Assembly (NCBI GenBank): GCA_018697195.1
Contig: CM031859.1
Coordinates: 61,114,190-61,178,189, forward strand
DNA length: 64,000 bases
Source of the DNA: Certhia americana
Lineage: Eukaryota > Chordata > Aves > Passeriformes > Certhiidae
Direction: 5' to 3'
The first letter of the stretch is position 1, and every line of letters starts with the position of its first letter. Both the position numbers and the translations under genes were made by a program. The notes beneath the pieces were generated by a model that had not been told where the DNA came from, did no database searches, and saw only the letters and a program-made list of their open reading frames with translations. Below, piece after piece: positions 59,200 to 64,000 of the stretch.

Positions 59200-59520
59200 T
59201 AAGTTCTTGACTTTTTAATTTGAATAATGCTTAATGCAGCAGTTGTTTATTCTGCATTTGTAATGAACAATCATTGCGAGTTTTGAATGTATAAACCAGA
59301 TTAAAATGAACACTTATTGTCAGTGGCACAAATCAAACTTCTCCAACTACTAATCTCAGATAGAACACACACAGGCCAGCCTTCCTAACCCATCCCTCCT
59401 GGTTTGCAGTGGGAGGCTTTATTTGTTTGCTGCCTTTGTTACACAAAATATACTCTTGGAGAGGCAGGTTGCAAATATATATTCTATGTCAACCACATGA
59501 AAAATATTTGCCATGTATTT
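59200..59520. promoter_or_regulatory. Candidate conserved non-coding block
   Basis: Complex, repeat-free DNA with AACAAT directly followed by CATTG (59266-59276, a SOX-like inverted pair), TGCTTAATGCAGCAG, TTATTTGTTTGCTGCC and CCTTTGTTAC (SOX/FOX-like). One CpG is kept at ATTGCGAG. No coding signal. Constraint is inferred only. Confidence 0.27.
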
Positions 59521-60044
59521 TTACTTGCAATTGAACTCTCTGGAGGATAAGAGCTATGAGATCAAGCAAACTGAAAGAAGTCATAAAAATGGTGCCACAC
59601 ATCAACACCCTGGTAATACATGAATGTTGTCAAAGCTGGATGCAACTGCAATATCAGTAGGGAGAATGGTGGCTGACGGGTGGCACAGCTGCTGCACACA
59701 ATTCAGAATATGGTCCACAGAGCCTGGGCTAGTGAAGGTTATTTCTTCATGCCCTGTCATATAAATTTTTTTGGTTCTTGTGCTTCTGTCTCTGAGAATA
59801 GGACTAGGGGAACTCAGTGAACTCCTCTAGATGAGGGTAAAAAGCACTCCTTAAAAAAATGCATTAAGGAAAATTAAAAAGAGATTTGCCTACAACTCTA
59901 AAAATGCAAGTTGGGCTAAGAAAACTAAAAATGCCTTATTTTGAAAAGGTGAGACATCTTATATTTTACCACAAAATAAACTTGGTTTGGAGTGGTAAAA
60001 TATATGCATTATGGTGATTTTGCTAACCATTTTAAGATAGATAC
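59521..60044. other. Anonymous non-coding spacer
   Basis: Nothing recognised. Confidence 0.45.
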
Positions 60045-60064
60045 TATATATATATATATATATA
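60045..60064. repeat. (TA)10 microsatellite
   Basis: Ten TA units followed by an A run, in an AT-rich patch with a further ACTATATAGT palindrome at about 60088. Confidence 0.92.
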
Positions 60065-63000
60065 AAAAAAGATATAGCTAAAGACATAACTATATAGTTA
60101 TATGAATGTTAACTCTCCTAGATGAAGTTCAAGTGGAAGAAAAAATGGAGTATGGCTTTAAATGATTTATGGAGACAATTTTCGTGAAATATCTGTTCTG
60201 TATACTAGTGGACAGCTGTAGTCCACTTCCAATACTATTAGCTTTGACCATTTATCAGCATCTAGACCACACAATCAACAAAAATAATCAAAGATTATTG
60301 ATGTGAATATCAAGTCATTATTATCAGAATCAGACCAGATGTTTGCCCATTTTATTAAGGATTCTGCATTCATATTTTAAGGGCAGCTGTGTTTATTTTT
60401 TTTGTAAAATGAACATGAGAAGTTAAAAATATAATTGCATCTTTGGAGAACTCTTTTTACTACTTCAAGACATTGTGCTTCTACTGAAAGAGTAGACTTA
60501 TTACTATACAAAATGTTGGAGAAGAATGCTTTGGGGATTATATAAATTCCACATTTATCCCCTTTTCAAGAACAAGCAAATGTCAAGTGTCAGCTACCCT
60601 AGTCTCATCCATTAGCTCTTGGGGTTCAGAACAGAATGGACTTCAGAAAAGGGCAGTTAGGAAATGGGTACTGAAAAGTGCAATTTTAGCCTAGTATAGC
60701 TAATCTCTTTAGGCTCTGTCTATAGTCAGCAGAGTAAGATAGTCTCCTATAGAGGATGATTCAGAATAGAAACCTAATTTAGCTTGTCTGACTCACTCTC
60801 CTCAGAATGAATCAGCAGGCACTCTTGACCAACATTATGCCTGAAAATTGAAAATGTCTTTCCTCTACCTGAGCACATATGACGCAGTATTCCCAAACAG
60901 AAAGAAATTTATGTGCTCTACAGGACTTACTGTAACTCATTTAAAATCATCTTTTCCTCTGGAAAGCACTAGAAAGGAAAAAAAAAAATTGAGAAATAAA
61001 CAGAAAAACTTGACACAACATAAGACAGGTAAATAGCTTGTCAAAGGAGCCTAGATCCTTCTGGCCACAGCTGATGTAGGAAAAATGGGATCAAGCATAA
61101 ACTTGCTAACTCTTTAAGTTATAGGGTCCATTGAATGTGAACAGGTAACATCCTTAACCAACAGTATACTTTTGTAGGGAAAAGCTCCAAGGTCCTTTGT
61201 GGACTTGATCAGTGCTTGATATGACATAGCTTGGGTAGAAGATAAAGCTAGTTAAGAATGTTAATTTCAAGAGGGGAAAAAATCCGTTGTATAAAACAGC
61301 TTGGCAGGAACAAAGGTGACAGAGGAAAAAAATACCCACAGGTATATAGCCAGACTTTCCTTACTATCATGTTCATACCTACTCTTTTTCCAGGAGAAAG
61401 AAGGGAAAAAGATATTCTTGAAATATGTGAAAAGTTAGTAAGAGTTAGTAAGAATGATATTACACATTTTAAGGCTTTAATGACTCACAGTTTCATCAAC
61501 CAACTATGAAAACTGCATGTTAATTAGAACTGGTGACCTTGGGAAAACTCAACTGGGTAGGAAGATTTCTTTGAAAGAAAGAAAATATCCTCCAAGTTGG
61601 CTAAAGTTTCAATAACAGAAAAAAAACTTATCTGAGAACTCATATCTGCAGTTTTCAAATATATCATTATATATTCAAAAGAGAAATTCCCTTTAAATAT
61701 GTAATATTAATAACATATATAAACATTTTTATTCCCCAGATTTTTATTTTCTTATGCTTTAAAGAAGACATTAATGTTTATAAACAAAATTTCCTTCAGA
61801 ATCATTTTAAAGAGTGTTGCAAGTCAGTTCATACAACAGCATTAGAAACACTGATGTGGGCGCACATTTAAAAAAGTGTCTTACCAAATAACTACATTCC
61901 TAATTGCCCATATTATGGAGATTATGAAGCATTTTACACCTGTAGAGTAGTAGTAATATTGTGTTATGCTCACTTTATCTGAACTAGCTTTGGCTGCTGC
62001 TTTCTGGCAAGCAATAGCCTGAAGGTTCAAGGTAGACAACACTTAGAACTAAGTATTTTTGCACTTTATGCTTCGCACTTTAGCAACATAAGTACAATTC
62101 CCTGGCAGCAGCAACTGCAAGCTAGACATACTTGGAATAAGCACCCCTTGGAAAAGGTATGTAGTTATTTCAACACTTTCTAAAATGTTACCTTCTGTTT
62201 TTCAAATACGTTCTTTAATATTCAGCAGTCATTGCAAATCATTTCAACACACATTTGTACACACATCAGCCACCTGTTATGGGTCCTCTGCTCTTTTCTC
62301 CACTCTGTTCTCTGTCACTGCCACAGTATCATCCTCCAGGCAATGTGCTCAGTGTGAAACATGAGCGATACCTTCTGGATTTATCTTATGGGGAGAGGGG
62401 AAGCACTGTAAGTCTGCACTGTTGAACCACAGCATTTGTTTATATGCCTCATAACACCTCATCAGGTGATGGCATTGCATCATTGCATTATATAGTCACA
62501 TTCTGATGCACATCATCACACCTCGATGTTGCATTTCAGTGCAAATTCACCTCAGGAGGCCTGAAATAAAACAGTGGTGTTTCTAAATGTCCTGACACCT
62601 AAGAAATTAAAAAATTCAGACTGCACTGCAAGTATTATTGAGTTAATTGTTCTCACAGACAATATTATTTTATGCAGTGAGCAATTCAGTCAGCAGCAAA
62701 TTATGGAAGTTCATTATAAGGGAACAATATTTTGTTTGTTTGCTTGCTTACTTTTGGCTCACTAGATTTCATAAGCCTAATACAATAAAATAGACTAATG
62801 AGCAAACAGCAGTCAGTTTAAACACTTTGAATGACTTACCACAGAACCATTATCTAATGGTTTAATCTTTGTCTTACTTCAATGAGACTTTTGGCATAAA
62901 ATCGTGGTAGAGGTTATCAAGTGTTGTTGAACAGATTTCTAATCAGTTTATGCTTGTTCCTAATGGGTTACAATTCCAGAGTAGGTATAGACTATTCCCA

Positions 63001-63930
63001 ATGCTGACCGAGAAGGGATGCCTGTGTTTGAAGACAGAAAAGTCTCTAATGACCCTGGAAATGCATTAGTAAGCCCCAACAAAGTATCTATCCATGTGCT
63101 GAAAGAAGATGAAGGAAAGCTAAATCCATTCTCATTGGATAGTATTTCCTTAAATGGCCTTATTAAGCTTTTTACACCAGATTTGCACAGGGAGGTGAGA
63201 TGGGAAGAACTTCTCTGAGACCCTGGACAGTTCATAGAAAGCTTTATGGAACCAAAAGCCCTTGAAACTGCAGAAATGTTTTATTCATAAAAGTAGCCCC
63301 ATCGTGAGCTATGTACACTGCACCTTCCTCACAAATGCCAAATTATTCCTGGTTTGATCATAGACATCCTCTATACAAATGTCACTCACTCCTCTTTGTA
63401 CCTCATAGCATTGCTGGAACCCAGTGAAAGAGAAAAGAAAAGCAATGAGAGGTGTGTTCTTTTCCTTAGTGTCTTTGTTCTATAAAAAGAGAGTTATGGC
63501 AATTTCTTCCAAAAAAATTCATTTGACACTGGGAAAGTAACCACAGCTCTGTGCTGAACAGTTCTGTAACCTGGGGTTAATTAAGGGCTCTGTGACAGAA
63601 GTGACCTGCAAGCATGGATACTGAACAGACTGGTAGATTTTTCACTTTTTATTTCTCTGCTTCTAAGCACATCCAACCACACATTCAAGTTTAGCAGATG
63701 TTTCATTTTTTTATTGCAAACAAATATTTAAAAGGGCTATTTTCCTACAGTTTCAAGGACTGCAGAAGCATATAGTACTACCTACACCAGCAAACATAGT
63801 TACTGGTTACAGCCAAGTAGCAAAGGGTGTTGAAAAGTCTGAAAGGTTTGTATATGCAAATGAAATGAAAAAGACTATCAGACTTATGAACTTACTTGTC
63901 ATTGGACCTAAAATAAATTTGTCTCATTCC
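60065..63930. other. Non-coding spacer with opposed short ORFs near 63.1 kb
   Basis: Mostly anonymous AT-rich DNA. At 62960-63235 a 91-codon minus-strand frame fully overlaps a 66-codon plus-strand frame. Both have ordinary amino-acid composition, but neither is recognised. Other frames (61258-61509, 62574-62765) are unremarkable. Confidence 0.45.
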
Positions 63931-64000
63931 TTTTTTTAACAAACAAATAAGTAAATAAACCTACAAAACCTGACAAACAAACAAACAAATAAACCCAAAC
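63931..64000 (+). repeat. A/C-rich tract running off the window
   Basis: TTTTTTT passes into (CAAA)n and (TAAA)n words with very few G. It continues past the window end. Same class as the tracts at 34.9 and 36.9 kb. Confidence 0.85.

Noticed and set aside
1..64000. CRISPR arrays, operons, prokaryotic or phage genes
   Set aside because: No spaced direct repeats and no dense coding. Avian retroelements show this is vertebrate nuclear DNA.

Overview
The window looks like nuclear DNA of a bird, most likely a passerine. It is AT-rich, CpG-poor by eye, and contains avian retroelements. These are a CR1 LINE with the avian CR1 3' region (about 26.2-27.0 kb), a much older CR1 copy (about 24.6-25.2 kb), two long terminal repeats of one ERVL-like avian family (15.6-16.2 and 18.8-19.35 kb), and a short element on the minus strand (42.53-42.67 kb) with a tRNA-Ile-like head and a CR1-like tail. 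That last architecture is the one known for TguSINE1 of passerines and is the best taxonomic clue. No mammalian Alu, L1 or MIR-like sequence was seen.

No protein-coding gene, rRNA, functional tRNA or CRISPR array could be supported. Every open reading frame is short (at most 143 codons). The longest, at 26432-26863, is CR1 debris. Others are low-complexity translations or look like chance ORFs in AT-rich DNA. The window is therefore either a gene desert or the inside of a very large intron; the sequence does not say which gene is nearby.

Layout: 1-15.6 kb is anonymous spacer with simple repeats, two short tandem duplications and one possibly constrained block near 11 kb. 15.6-19.4 kb holds the two LTRs. 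19.4-27 kb has microsatellites and the two CR1 copies. 27-37 kb is mostly anonymous, with A/C-rich G-free tracts and one GC-richer patch. 37.1-37.96 kb is the most interesting non-repeat segment: it keeps CpGs in an AT-rich setting and holds clustered SOX, E-box and TAATTA motifs, so it is proposed as a conserved regulatory element. 38-64 kb is spacer with the SINE, a G/T-rich tract, a GC-richer patch at 53 kb, a possible ancient repeat at 56.8 kb and further candidate conserved blocks.

The elements do not form a pathway. The only functional links are between retroelements: the SINE's CR1-like 3' tail implies it was copied by CR1 reverse transcriptase. I found no convincing novel biological system. 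The best leads are the 37 kb candidate enhancer, the SINE, and three short exon-like ORFs that need transcript or conservation evidence.
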